From: a virus
DNA length: 64,000 nucleotides
IMG/VR virus record: IMGVR_UViG_3300028840_008160
Span: 1 to 64,000 of that record
Direction: 5' to 3' (one strand)
This document shows positions 52,601 through 60,753 of this stretch, piece after piece; the stretch's first letter is position 1; each line of letters starts with the position of its first letter. Both the position numbers and the translations under genes were made by a program. The notes beneath the pieces are model-generated. The model saw nothing but the letters and a program-made list of their open reading frames with translations. It was not told the DNA's origin and made no database searches.

Positions 52601-53473
52601 ATGAAGCTCAATCCAACTCAAAAAGAAGCTGTCATTAATAAGCTCCTTCAGTCACCTGAAGGCAAGATGAAATTGGCAGCATCAATGCAGAATCCTCTGC
52701 GCGAAAGATTGGACTACGAGGGTGTATTTCGCCGTGCTATCGTAGTTGATCCTCTTCCTCAAGGCGCGCTTCCTTATTACGACAAGGACATCAATGTTCC
52801 GGCTGTCGTGATTGGTGAAGAAGGCCAGACACCAGAAACTATCGTTCGTGGTAAGAGAATTCTTATTCCGTTGTTCGAACTCGGTGCTAATCCCAAGGTT
52901 CCATTTACTCAGGTGAAAGAACGCCGTTACAATTTGATTGATCGTGCACAGGACAAGGCAAAGCAGGAAATTCAGGCTGCTGAAGATGAACTCGGTTTTG
53001 CTGCTCTTGATGTTGCGCTCGCTCAGGTTGATCCTATTACTGGTGTTGCTTTTAATGAGACTATTGCTGCTGCTGGTTCACTGGATAGAGATGCTTTGGC
53101 TGATGCTTTTGCTGAAGTCGAAAAGCATGACCTTCGCGTTGCTCGTCTGTTCATGAATGCTCGTGATTATTCTGATATCAGAAAATGGGGTCGCGATCAA
53201 TTGGATCCTGTTTCACAGAAGAGCTTGCTTGCGACTGGTCTTATGGCAATGATTTGGGGCGCTGAAATCATCGTCTCACGTATTGTTCCAATTGGTACTG
53301 TTTATGTTTGCACCGAAGAGAAGTTCCTTGGTATCATGCCTCAGCGTATTGATATTACGGTTCTTCCCGCCGATGATCCTGACAGCCGTTTGATTGGTTG
53401 GTCAATATTCGAGCAAATCGGTATTGGCATTTGGAATCCTCGCGGTGTTGCGAGCATTCAGGTTACTCGCTAA
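52601..53473 (+). CDS. Major capsid protein (HK97 fold)
   Basis: The 290-residue protein has the HK97-type order: helical N-arm, E-loop strands (VPAVVIGEEGQTPETIV), the long spine helix (DRAQDKAKQEIQAAEDELGFAALD), and the P-domain and A-loop region (GAEIIVSRIVPIGTVYV, ADDPDSRLIGWSIFEQIGIGI). It is small for a jumbo phage, which might reflect a compact capsid or extra decoration proteins. High expression is shown by codon use, a strong leader and the immediate strong terminator. It would assemble with portal and scaffold, then mature by proteolysis. Confidence 0.83.
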   Translation: MKLNPTQKEAVINKLLQSPEGKMKLAASMQNPLRERLDYEGVFRRAIVVDPLPQGALPYYDKDINVPAVVIGEEGQTPETIVRGKRILIPLFELGANPKVPFTQVKERRYNLIDRAQDKAKQEIQAAEDELGFAALDVALAQVDPITGVAFNETIAAAGSLDRDALADAFAEVEKHDLRVARLFMNARDYSDIRKWGRDQLDPVSQKSLLATGLMAMIWGAEIIVSRIVPIGTVYVCTEEKFLGIMPQRIDITVLPADDPDSRLIGWSIFEQIGIGIWNPRGVASIQVTR

Positions 53474-53495
53474 CTTGAATGTTAGATTTTGAATG

Positions 53496-53529
53496 AAAAG
53501 AGGGTAGCTTTTGCTACCCTCTTTTTTTT
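53496..53529 (+). terminator. Strong intrinsic terminator after the capsid gene
   Basis: AAAAGAGGGTAGC pairs with GCTACCCTCTTTT around a TTTT loop, leading into a run of T. A perfect 13 bp stem fits its place right behind the major capsid gene. Confidence 0.92.
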
Positions 53530-53581
53530 GAATAATTAATTTGTTTTTTGATATTTCTTTTATATCTGGCATAAATTACGT

Positions 53582-54268
53582 ATGAAAGAACATGCACATA
53601 CATTAACAAATATTGAAATTGATGACAGCGGCATTGTAGATGAATATAAGGAATTTAGTAATATCGATTTTAGCAATTCATTTAAAAAGTTAGAAAAACC
53701 TGATTACGAAATAAAGGCTTCTCAAAAGGCATTAACGAATACAACAACTGTCGGTAAGGAGGACAATATGAAGGGTTCACGAGCTGCAAGCTATGTGAGT
53801 GAATTAACATCTGGTTATGATGCAACTGTTCAGGATGATTATGAAGCTGGACAGGGACAAAAAGGTCAAGCTGGTAAAGGTCATGAAGAAGCTGTTGCAC
53901 TTAGTAATAATTGGGAAAATGACAAAAGAGATGCAATTGGTCGTGCAGCTGCAGCTAAGCTTAGACGAACAGCTGCTTCTTTGAATAAGCTTGCAGATAT
54001 GTATGAAAAAGGTGCTGTTGACGATGAAGATTTAGAAGCAGTTGATGCTGCCAATGAAGATGAAGAAATGTTCGAAGAACTTGATGACGAAGAACTTGAA
54101 GAAGAAGCTGGTTGTAAGAGAGAAGCTTCTCATCCATTAGAACATGATGATAAAAAAGACGATCCAGATGCCAATATGTCATCGCAAACTGGTGATGATG
54201 AATGGATTGATATTGGTCCTGGAGAGTTTGATGACAAGCGAGATGAAGTAGGCAGAGCAGCTGCCTAA
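53582..54268 (+). CDS. Acidic structural-type protein with DKRDxxGRAAA repeats
   Basis: The 228-residue frame begins at ATG 53582 without a clear ribosome binding site. An in-frame ATG at 53768 has AAGGAGG in front and gives a 166-residue product, so either two products are made or only the short one. The N-terminal part (HAHTLTNIEIDDSG) reads like real coding sequence. DKRDAIGRAAA and DKRDEVGRAAA occur near the middle and at the very end. The rest is very acidic. It follows the capsid terminator; a head or core role is likely but unproven. Confidence 0.6.
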   Translation: MKEHAHTLTNIEIDDSGIVDEYKEFSNIDFSNSFKKLEKPDYEIKASQKALTNTTTVGKEDNMKGSRAASYVSELTSGYDATVQDDYEAGQGQKGQAGKGHEEAVALSNNWENDKRDAIGRAAAAKLRRTAASLNKLADMYEKGAVDDEDLEAVDAANEDEEMFEELDDEELEEEAGCKREASHPLEHDDKKDDPDANMSSQTGDDEWIDIGPGEFDDKRDEVGRAAA

Positions 54269-54306
54269 ACAGATTTATATTAACGTATTATGAATGGAGG
54301 CCTTTC

Positions 54307-54750
54307 ATGAAGTACTTGGTACAGCAGAAGTTTCGACTTACTGATCAAGGTGTTTATCTTGAAGCAGACACTGTTTTTGAACCAGATGACAATTACGCTA
54401 GGACTTCAAGATCAATGGCTGCTGCTTTGCGAGCAGGTTGGCTTAGAAAAATAACTGACGCTGAAGCAGAACAAGTTGAAGCCAAAGCCGTAGTTGTTGA
54501 GCCGGTAAAAAAGAAGTCTGCTGCAGCAAAAGCTGCAAAAAAACTTGATGCACCAGTTGGTGTAGCCGAAATGGAACCAGAAGATTTAGCTGATGAGACT
54601 ATTTCTGGCGACGAGATTTTAGCTGCAAGAAAGAAACGTCGTGAAGCCAGAGAAGCTAGAAGATCTGAAAAAACTACTGCTGAAAGTATCAAGAGTGAAG
54701 TGAAGAAAAAAGCTAGAAAGAAAAGAATTAGAAAAATCAAAGAATCTTAA
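54307..54750 (+). CDS. Ala/Lys-rich structural-type protein, 147 aa
   Basis: GGAGG precedes the ATG. The first 50 residues form a beta/alpha unit (KYLVQQKFRLTDQGVYLEADTVF), followed by Ala/Glu/Lys-rich low-complexity helix ending in a basic tail (KKKARKKRIRKIK). The charge pattern suggests contact with DNA or with the acidic neighbour. No family is recognised. Confidence 0.6.
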   Translation: MKYLVQQKFRLTDQGVYLEADTVFEPDDNYARTSRSMAAALRAGWLRKITDAEAEQVEAKAVVVEPVKKKSAAAKAAKKLDAPVGVAEMEPEDLADETISGDEILAARKKRREAREARRSEKTTAESIKSEVKKKARKKRIRKIKES

Positions 54751-54764
54751 ACAAGGTGCTATAA

Positions 54765-55232
54765 GTGATAAGTAATAAAATCCAAGTCGTTTACAGATTG
54801 TCTAACAGAGTTACATTGATGTGGCCTGTAAGACCAAATGGTAGTAATGCTACAAAGCCAACATCATATAATTTATATTGGGATACGTCTGCAGGTGGAT
54901 TATTTACTACACTATTAGCATCTGTCGAGAACGCTTCTTGTGAAGATCATGGTGGAATTAGATCTTATCATAAAAAAGTTGTTTACAATATTGTTCCAAG
55001 TCAAGTTTCTGGTTGGGATAACGACGCGACAAATTATGTTAAGATGAAACCAGTAATTCTAACTGTTGAACAAGCTTTTGAAGATCTAATTATAATTCCA
55101 CCATATACAGTTAATGGTATGAGATTACATTATCCAAATTTGCAGCCAACTGCAATTGTTGGTTATAATGATGAAGAAAATCGCTTTATCCCTGTATCTG
55201 TTGATACAGATGGTAAAGTGGAGACAGTTTAA
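54765..55232 (+). CDS. Beta-rich structural-type protein, 155 aa
   Basis: Starts with GTG behind AAGG with 9 bases spacing. The 155 residues are beta-rich (KIQVVYRLSNRVTLMWPV, YNLYWDTSAGG), reminiscent of fibronectin-like or neck proteins. No catalytic motif. It belongs to the run of virion genes downstream of the capsid. Confidence 0.6.
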   Translation: MISNKIQVVYRLSNRVTLMWPVRPNGSNATKPTSYNLYWDTSAGGLFTTLLASVENASCEDHGGIRSYHKKVVYNIVPSQVSGWDNDATNYVKMKPVILTVEQAFEDLIIIPPYTVNGMRLHYPNLQPTAIVGYNDEENRFIPVSVDTDGKVETV

Positions 55233-55262
55233 CTTACAATACAATTATCATAGGAGGATTTC

Positions 55263-55682
55263 ATGAAGATTACCAGTCTAGTTTCTAGTGGTGTTCTGAC
55301 ATTCAACGATTTTGGTCAGTACATCAAAGGCGTATCGCCGATTTCGAGAAGTATTCGTCTTAATCCAGGCGAATCAATGTATCTTGTCGAAACTGGCGAA
55401 GTTCTTTTGAGTGCGCAAGCCGGCGATATTAAGAGGTTTGTTGATGCTGGCAAACTTAGTGCTAATGATAGAGCGCTTGCTGTTGCAGATACTGCAACCG
55501 TTACTGTCGCTCATGGTTTTGGTTTTGTTCCGAATGTTACAGTCGTACTTGATCCAACAGGAACACCGACTGTTGCTGTTCCAGGCACTGACGTTGTTAT
55601 TACTCATAATACTGATTATACTGAAACATATGTTGAGAATACAACGGGTGGCCCAGCTGACATTGACATTCGCGTTGGTTAA
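55263..55682 (+). CDS. Beta-rich structural-type protein, 139 aa
   Basis: AGGAGG precedes the ATG. The 139-residue protein is rich in Val, Thr and Gly with a C-terminal strand set (TVAHGFGFVPNVTVVLD) often found in phage tail or collar proteins. GC-richer codons suggest good expression. A perfect terminator follows. Confidence 0.62.
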   Translation: MKITSLVSSGVLTFNDFGQYIKGVSPISRSIRLNPGESMYLVETGEVLLSAQAGDIKRFVDAGKLSANDRALAVADTATVTVAHGFGFVPNVTVVLDPTGTPTVAVPGTDVVITHNTDYTETYVENTTGGPADIDIRVG

Positions 55683-55702
55683 GCGAGGCATTGGTTAATA
55701 TA

Positions 55703-55738
55703 AAGAGCTTCTCGCTTCTGGAGAAGCTCTTTTTCTTT
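55703..55738 (+). terminator. Intrinsic terminator
   Basis: AAGAGCTTCTC pairs with GAGAAGCTCTT around GCTTCTG, followed by TTTCTTT. Confidence 0.88.
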
Positions 55739-55776
55739 GCGCCAAATAATAGATTCATACGATTAAGGGAGAATAT

Positions 55777-56328
55777 ATGAGAAGGACAAGTCGTTTTTTT
55801 CAAAAGTTTATTGTGCCTTTAGTAAAAGATGTAGTTGAACAACTTGGTATTGAAAAAAATGTTCAACTTAGAGTAAAACGCAATGTTGCTAGTCAATTAG
55901 ACTCTTTGAAATCTGATTTGCAAAAATCAATTAAACAATCACTTAATGATACAAATAAAAGTGTTCAAGACACTTTGATTGAACTTAGAGAGTTAATTGA
56001 AAATAATCAACTAGATTTGACTGACGAACAATTTGAAAGATTGTCATTGGCAGTTGAAACTCAAACTGACAAAATTACTGATATTTCTCAACATTATGTT
56101 CAACAATCAGAAGCAGTTGAGCGATTAATTGAAAAGACTGAAACAGTTGCTGCTGCATTTGAATCAATAGTTGCTACAACAAAGCAGCAGATAGACAAAG
56201 ATATTAAGAAGTCAAGAAGTGATACAGCAACAGCAATTAAAAATACTAGAGAAAAGATTGCTGATGTTGAAGCTACACTTGACGCTTTTATAGATACAAT
56301 TAGTGAAAAAATAGCTGAATTAAATTAA
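55777..56328 (+). CDS. Coiled-coil protein, 183 aa
   Basis: The 183-residue protein is almost wholly helical with heptad-like spacing of Leu, Ile and Val and many Gln, Lys and Asp. A basic amphipathic N-terminus (MRRTSRFFQKFI) could bind membrane or DNA. No family is recognised. AAGGGAG precedes the ATG. Confidence 0.6.
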   Translation: MRRTSRFFQKFIVPLVKDVVEQLGIEKNVQLRVKRNVASQLDSLKSDLQKSIKQSLNDTNKSVQDTLIELRELIENNQLDLTDEQFERLSLAVETQTDKITDISQHYVQQSEAVERLIEKTETVAAAFESIVATTKQQIDKDIKKSRSDTATAIKNTREKIADVEATLDAFIDTISEKIAELN

Positions 56329-56342
56329 GATGGAGATGAATC

Positions 56343-56867
56343 ATGAATGCTTCTAGGACGCCAAAAATTACAACGCCTGATTTGTATTTTGCAGCTTATC
56401 TTCGAGCTAAAAAATGTCAGATTGTCGGTGTTCAGAAAGAAGGAACAAAGACAATCTTTACATTTGATCTTGAAGACTCTGGTCTGTCTTCAACAGAATT
56501 GAAGCATGGGTATTTTAATAATGATGATGATGAAAAATATGCTGTTTGTTCTATTGACTTTGCAGATTCTATTAGATCATTGAAAACTTTATGTCATGTA
56601 AATGATGATGGTGAGAAAATAATTACTCCTGATTTGTATTTTGCTGCGTATTTGAAAACTAAACATTGTGTTGTAGAAACTATTAAACAACGTGATAATA
56701 AAACAGTATTTGTTTTTGATGTGTCGTCTTCAGGAATGTCAATTCTAGAATTGAAACTTGGCTATTTTAACAGCATTAATGATAAAAAGTGTGTTGTAAA
56801 CGCTTCAGATTATACCGATGCTGTTAGATCATTAAAAACAATGTGTCACATAACAACTGACAGTTAA
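56343..56867 (+). CDS. Duplicated DUF5659-like domain protein
   Basis: Two copies of one domain of about 75 residues lie head to tail: TPDLYFAAYLRAKKCQIVGV...RSLKTLCHV and TPDLYFAAYLKTKHCVVETI...RSLKTMCHI. This matches the DUF5659 pattern (T.DLY.AAYL..KG). Function is unknown. The two copies have diverged in sequence, so the duplication is old. A short spacer and hairpin follow before dnaJ. Confidence 0.7.
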   Translation: MNASRTPKITTPDLYFAAYLRAKKCQIVGVQKEGTKTIFTFDLEDSGLSSTELKHGYFNNDDDEKYAVCSIDFADSIRSLKTLCHVNDDGEKIITPDLYFAAYLKTKHCVVETIKQRDNKTVFVFDVSSSGMSILELKLGYFNSINDKKCVVNASDYTDAVRSLKTMCHITTDS

Positions 56868-56877
56868 TTGTAATTCT

Positions 56878-56916
56878 CTAGAAAAATCCACATATAATAT
56901 ATTGTGGGTTTTCTAG
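56878..56916. terminator. Palindromic hairpin/terminator before dnaJ
   Basis: CTAGAAAA-TCCACA pairs with TGTGG-TTTTCTAG around an AT-rich loop. The right arm holds a T run for + strand termination, and the A run in the left arm would serve as T run on the other strand. Confidence 0.6.
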
Positions 56917-56925
56917 GAGTGAATT

Positions 56926-57024
56926 ATGTTAACTGTTAATCTGACATTAGTTAATCTGCTATTGCAAAACCCGCCTAAGCGATCAAGTTTACATTACGAA
57001 CATTTGGATTGGCTTTATGGCTAG
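56926..57024 (+). CDS. Small peptide upstream of dnaJ, 32 aa
   Basis: An ATG behind TAGGAG opens a 32-codon frame (begins MLTVNLTLVNLLLQNPPKRS) ending at TAG 57024. It overlaps the dnaJ start by 8 bases, so it may be a coupling leader peptide. The first half is hydrophobic. Confidence 0.5.
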   Translation: MLTVNLTLVNLLLQNPPKRSSLHYEHLDWLYG

Positions 57025-58075
57025 AAGTCGCGATTATTATGCCGTACTAGGTGTGTCTAGAGATGCTACGGAAGATCAAATAAAAAAGGCTTATCGAAAA
57101 TTAGCGATTAGATATCATCCAGATAAATGTAAAGATGATAAATCAGCTGAAGAAAAGTTTCGAGAAGTCAGTGAGGCTTATACTGTTTTAGTTGACACAA
57201 AGAAAAGAGCTATGTATGACGGGCATGGTCAAAGGATTAATATAGATTTGAGTGATTTATTTAGACAAGGCTCATTTAGTAATGTGTTTACGTCTACTGA
57301 TGGAAATGCATTTTTTAGAAACACAGTAAAAACTAATTCAAGAGGAGATCGCGGTCAAGATATTCGAATAACAATGGAAATAACATTGGAAGATGTTTTA
57401 AGAGGTACAAAGAAAACTATAAAATATAAACGATATGAAAAGTGCGCAGATTGTAATGGAAGAGGCACTTCTAGTGGTGAAAGAATAACTTGTGAAAAAT
57501 GTAAAGGGACTGGTAAAACGACTACTAGCGGTAATTTTGGAGGGTTTAGGTTTGATAGTACAAGTGTATGCGACGATTGTCATGGTCAAGGTAAATCTAT
57601 AAAATTTGATTGTCAAACATGTAATGGAACAGGTCGTGTACTTAAAGATTCTATTATTCCTGTAACAATTAATCGGGGAGTTCAAGAGCACACATCAATT
57701 ACAATGAAATACTACGGTCATCAAGGTGAAAGAAATGGTGTTGCTGGTAATTTGCAAATTAAATTTAGATTAATACCTCATAAATTATTTAAACGTTATA
57801 TTAACGATGTCGTTTATGACGCACATATATCATTAACAACAGCAGTTTTTGGCGGGACAATTTCTGTTCAAACACTGCACGGAAATGATGTCGACATTGA
57901 CATACCAAAAGGATCAAACACAGGTGACAAAAAAGTTTTGGTGGGTCATGGACTACCAGATTTTACATCTGGCAAACCAGGAAATCAGATTGTGAATTTT
58001 ATAATTGATCTGCCAAAGACATTAACTGATGAACAAACTAAATTGTTGAATTTATTGAAAGCAGAGGGATTATGA
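57017..58075 (+). CDS. dnaJ: Chaperone DnaJ (type I)
   Basis: The 352-residue protein has a J domain with the HPD motif (H34-P35-D36) in YHPDKC, a short G/F-like linker, four CxxCxGxG zinc modules (from residue 143) and the C-terminal substrate-binding domain. It stimulates host DnaK and may aid capsid or tail folding. No DnaK is in the window. The start overlaps the 32-residue peptide, and the stop overlaps the next gene by ATGA. Its linker is short of Gly/Phe repeats compared with bacterial DnaJ. Confidence 0.93.
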   Translation: MARSRDYYAVLGVSRDATEDQIKKAYRKLAIRYHPDKCKDDKSAEEKFREVSEAYTVLVDTKKRAMYDGHGQRINIDLSDLFRQGSFSNVFTSTDGNAFFRNTVKTNSRGDRGQDIRITMEITLEDVLRGTKKTIKYKRYEKCADCNGRGTSSGERITCEKCKGTGKTTTSGNFGGFRFDSTSVCDDCHGQGKSIKFDCQTCNGTGRVLKDSIIPVTINRGVQEHTSITMKYYGHQGERNGVAGNLQIKFRLIPHKLFKRYINDVVYDAHISLTTAVFGGTISVQTLHGNDVDIDIPKGSNTGDKKVLVGHGLPDFTSGKPGNQIVNFIIDLPKTLTDEQTKLLNLLKAEGL

Positions 58076-58251
58076 ACACAAATGCTAATAGGGATGAAGT
58101 AGCATATCAATTGACAATGTTACAGCGAAAAAAAGATGCTAAAACTAGGATGAAACAAACAGCTAAACTAATGAATGGTGAATTTAGAACAGCTGTAGCT
58201 GATGAAATAGTTGGTGTCTCTAAAAAATTGAAAAAAAATGCTAAATCATAA
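58072..58251 (+). CDS. Small basic protein, 59 aa
   Basis: The ATG overlaps the dnaJ stop (ATGA). The 59 residues are Lys-rich, with a helix (YQLTMLQRKKDAKTRMKQ) and a C-terminal KKLKKNAK. It ends 14 bases inside the next gene. Composition is protein-like. No family is recognised. Confidence 0.55.
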   Translation: MNTNANRDEVAYQLTMLQRKKDAKTRMKQTAKLMNGEFRTAVADEIVGVSKKLKKNAKS

Positions 58252-58978
58252 TCGAACGTTTTGTATCATTGGTTCATTTATAGGCGCATGTTTGGCAAAT
58301 TGGTTTGCTGATCATTATACGGGCGATCGCATTGTGTTTATTTCTGAAAAAAATGCAGATGAATATGATTTGAATGATGCTATTGTAATTGAAACAATTG
58401 GATACAATGTTGAAACGACCGTGTATAGATTATTCGAGAAATACAAGTTTGATATTGTTGTTAACTTTGTAGTATCTAAAGACATTGCTGATTTTTGTTG
58501 TTGTCACAATGTCTGTTTTGTTCAAGTATTAAGTTTGCTTGATGAATGCGAATATGAATGTCAAAAGATGATTAGACATTCTATTTGTTATGGCATTAAT
58601 CAAGATTCGACAAATTTCATATATACAGCGATCAATAATGCCATAAAAGAAGATTATATACATACGCCGTGCAACGATGAAAGTGTTGATTGGATACATG
58701 TTAATGATTGTTGTAATGCTATTGATAAAGTAATGACTTTTGGGCGTGGATATTATGAAGCTTGTAGTGGTTTTGAAATAAATAAAAGAGAGATTGCTAG
58801 ATTAGTTTTGAAAGAATTTGAATTGCCGTTATCATTTGTCGAGTACATTGACGATAATTCTGAATCAATAATTCGCCAATTGAATAATAATAGGTTAGTT
58901 TCGTTAGGTTGGTCACCTAATGTTGAATTTGAACAAACTTTAAAGTCAATGATTAGATGGCATAGAATGCGAGGTTGA
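58238..58978 (+). CDS. Degenerate extended SDR (RmlB/epimerase-like) protein
   Basis: The 246-residue protein has the N-terminal Rossmann strand CIIGSFIGACLANWF in place of a GxxGxxG loop. C-terminal YEACSGFEINKREIARLVL and LGWSPNVEFEQTLKSMIRWH match the end of dTDP-sugar dehydratases/epimerases. The catalytic YxxxK is not seen, and the central part is shortened, so an enzyme role is doubtful. Next comes an RmlC-like cupin gene, an arrangement recalling dTDP-rhamnose synthesis. Either an inactive binding pair or a divergent enzyme pair is possible. Confidence 0.6.
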   Translation: MLNHNRTFCIIGSFIGACLANWFADHYTGDRIVFISEKNADEYDLNDAIVIETIGYNVETTVYRLFEKYKFDIVVNFVVSKDIADFCCCHNVCFVQVLSLLDECEYECQKMIRHSICYGINQDSTNFIYTAINNAIKEDYIHTPCNDESVDWIHVNDCCNAIDKVMTFGRGYYEACSGFEINKREIARLVLKEFELPLSFVEYIDDNSESIIRQLNNNRLVSLGWSPNVEFEQTLKSMIRWHRMRG

Positions 58979-59412
58979 TGGTGAAATTCATCAATGATGT
59001 TAGTATACATGAATATGAAGTGACAATAGATGAACTGGGCACGCTAGCTAATGTCTGTAATGATTCATTTAAGCCAGTAAATGTACTAACTAATAGAACA
59101 AATACGATTAGAGGCTATTATTGTTGTGATGATAAAGTAATGATAGCATGTGTTAATGGCACAATTAAGTTGGTATTGTTTGATTTAAATCAGAAATCGT
59201 CAACTGAGCATGATATAAATGAATTTTTTATGGGTGAGGCTAAACCATTATTAATAACTATACCAAAGAATGTAGCATTTTCTTGGCAATGCATAAGCAG
59301 TATTGATTCAATTGTGGTCACGACGATGAAAAATTATAATTGCGTGATTAATCCGTATAGTGAAGATAAGCAGATCGAACAATTAGGTTTTGCAATTCCA
59401 TATACATTCTAA
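58978..59412 (+). CDS. RmlC-like cupin protein
   Basis: The 144-residue protein has TIRGYYCCDDKVMIACVNGT, LVLFDLNQKSST and LLITIPKNVAFSWQ, matching the jelly-roll strands of dTDP-4-dehydrorhamnose 3,5-epimerase (RG.H..., G.I.DV..D.R..S.T, L.IP...AHGF). The catalytic histidines are replaced (YY, AFSW), so it is likely inactive or altered. ATG 58978 directly overlaps the stop of the SDR gene; a TTG three bases earlier is possible. Structural reuse in a virion protein is an alternative. Confidence 0.6.
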   Translation: MVKFINDVSIHEYEVTIDELGTLANVCNDSFKPVNVLTNRTNTIRGYYCCDDKVMIACVNGTIKLVLFDLNQKSSTEHDINEFFMGEAKPLLITIPKNVAFSWQCISSIDSIVVTTMKNYNCVINPYSEDKQIEQLGFAIPYTF

Positions 59413-59460
59413 TATTTTGATTTTGCAGTAATTCTGAATCAGACTTGATAGGAGATTGCA

Positions 59461-59814
59461 ATGGATATAATTACGCGAGGAATGATAAGAGAATTAAAAG
59501 TCGTATTTAAAACTATTGACACTGGAGTTGTATTTGATCCGACAGATCCAACGGTTCAGATTGTTCATTATAGTGGTACGACTGAAGAAGAAGATTTAGC
59601 AGAAACGACAATGACAAAAATTCACGACGGTCATTATTTGTATAATTGGACTGTGCCTGACACATTTCCAGAAAATACAGTTGTTTTTGTGTATTATCGC
59701 GGAACAGACGGAAGCAGCAATAGAGTGCTGCTGGAAGAAAAATTAAGAGTTGCGCCTGTTGGTTTTTATACTGCACCTTCTTCTGGTATGGTGATCAAAT
59801 TCACAAAAGACTAA
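59461..59814 (+). CDS. Beta-rich virion-type protein, 117 aa
   Basis: GGAGA precedes the ATG. The protein is a beta-sandwich-like unit (LKVVFKTIDTGVVFDPTDPTVQIVHYSG cut by turns) common in neck, collar or base-plate wedge proteins. A terminator follows. No specific family is recognised. Confidence 0.6.
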   Translation: MDIITRGMIRELKVVFKTIDTGVVFDPTDPTVQIVHYSGTTEEEDLAETTMTKIHDGHYLYNWTVPDTFPENTVVFVYYRGTDGSSNRVLLEEKLRVAPVGFYTAPSSGMVIKFTKD

Positions 59815-59840
59815 CGTATCATACTGTTGACAACATTGTA

Positions 59841-59871
59841 AAAGGGGATACGTCGTATCTCCTTTTTTTTT
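59841..59871 (+). terminator. Intrinsic terminator
   Basis: AAAGGGGATAC pairs with GTATCTCCTTT (one G-T pair) around GTC, leading into a run of T. Confidence 0.82.
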
Positions 59872-59930
59872 GAAATATCTTTTTATTTTTAGAGTATTTA
59901 TAGGTTGTCTCTGTATAAGGACATGTAACT

Positions 59931-60332
59931 ATGATTTACTTGGGAAAGTTATTGAAAAAAGATGACATAACAATTGCTTTTTATGCAGATGATATTGACT
60001 CTGCAGGTATAGCAATTGATCCTTTTCTTGTGACTTACACAATTTTTGATTGTACTCATGGTAAGTCAGAAGTTATAAGACAAACAATTAATAGTGTGCC
60101 AATGCGATATGATACTGGTAAATATTTTGTGCCATTAAAGATTGATCCTCAAGTATTTCGTGTCGGCAGACATAAGATAGAATGGGTTTACAAACGATTT
60201 GAAGACTATCCATTGCAGACTTCATTAGGTGAATTTGATATTGTTAGAGATGCATCATACTCTGGAGAATTTTGTAGATCTGTATATGCTCAATTGTCAG
60301 TTAATATTTGTCCAGATAAGGTAATGAGATAA
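59931..60332 (+). CDS. Beta-rich virion-type protein, 133 aa
   Basis: The protein begins LGKLLKKDDITIAFYADD and repeats the layout of the previous beta-rich protein (strand, D-P turn, VTYTIFD; YDTGKYFVPLKI), so the two may be distant paralogues. The start has AAGGACATG upstream. No family is recognised. Confidence 0.58.
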   Translation: MIYLGKLLKKDDITIAFYADDIDSAGIAIDPFLVTYTIFDCTHGKSEVIRQTINSVPMRYDTGKYFVPLKIDPQVFRVGRHKIEWVYKRFEDYPLQTSLGEFDIVRDASYSGEFCRSVYAQLSVNICPDKVMR

Positions 60333-60363
60333 ACTAATTGCGTAACTTTAAAGGAGGGCTATC

Positions 60364-60738
60364 ATGGCCGTAACTCATGACACAGCGACAAAAAACTTAA
60401 TCGCGGACGCTGTTTGCGGGGCTAATCTTGATGGTGGTGCAACGTTAGTGTTACTTACTGCTGCAGATCTTGATGTCGCAACAATTACACTTAATTCTGA
60501 TGCATTTGCTGCTGCTGTAGGTGGTGACGCTGATGCTAATGGTTTCCCAAAAGAAGACACTGTTGACAATGCTGGTACTATTTCAAAATTTGAGATACGA
60601 GATTCAGGGTCAACAGCTAGAGTATTTGGCACAGTCACTGCTTCTGGTGGCGGTGGTGACATTGAATTATCTAGTTTGACATATGTTGTTGGCGAAATCA
60701 TTCGTATTAATTCTTTGACTTATAGAGTACCTAACTAA
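60364..60738 (+). CDS. Ala/Gly-rich virion-type protein, 124 aa
   Basis: AAAGGAGGG precedes the ATG. The 124 residues are rich in Ala, Thr and Gly with short strands (GATLVLLTAADLDVATITL, RVFGTVTASGGGGDIELSS) and an acidic middle. This resembles phage tail or fibre-associated proteins with repeated short strands. No catalytic motif. It lies 15 bases before a large fibre gene. Confidence 0.6.
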   Translation: MAVTHDTATKNLIADAVCGANLDGGATLVLLTAADLDVATITLNSDAFAAAVGGDADANGFPKEDTVDNAGTISKFEIRDSGSTARVFGTVTASGGGGDIELSSLTYVVGEIIRINSLTYRVPN

Positions 60739-60753
60739 TGTAGGAGTATGTAG

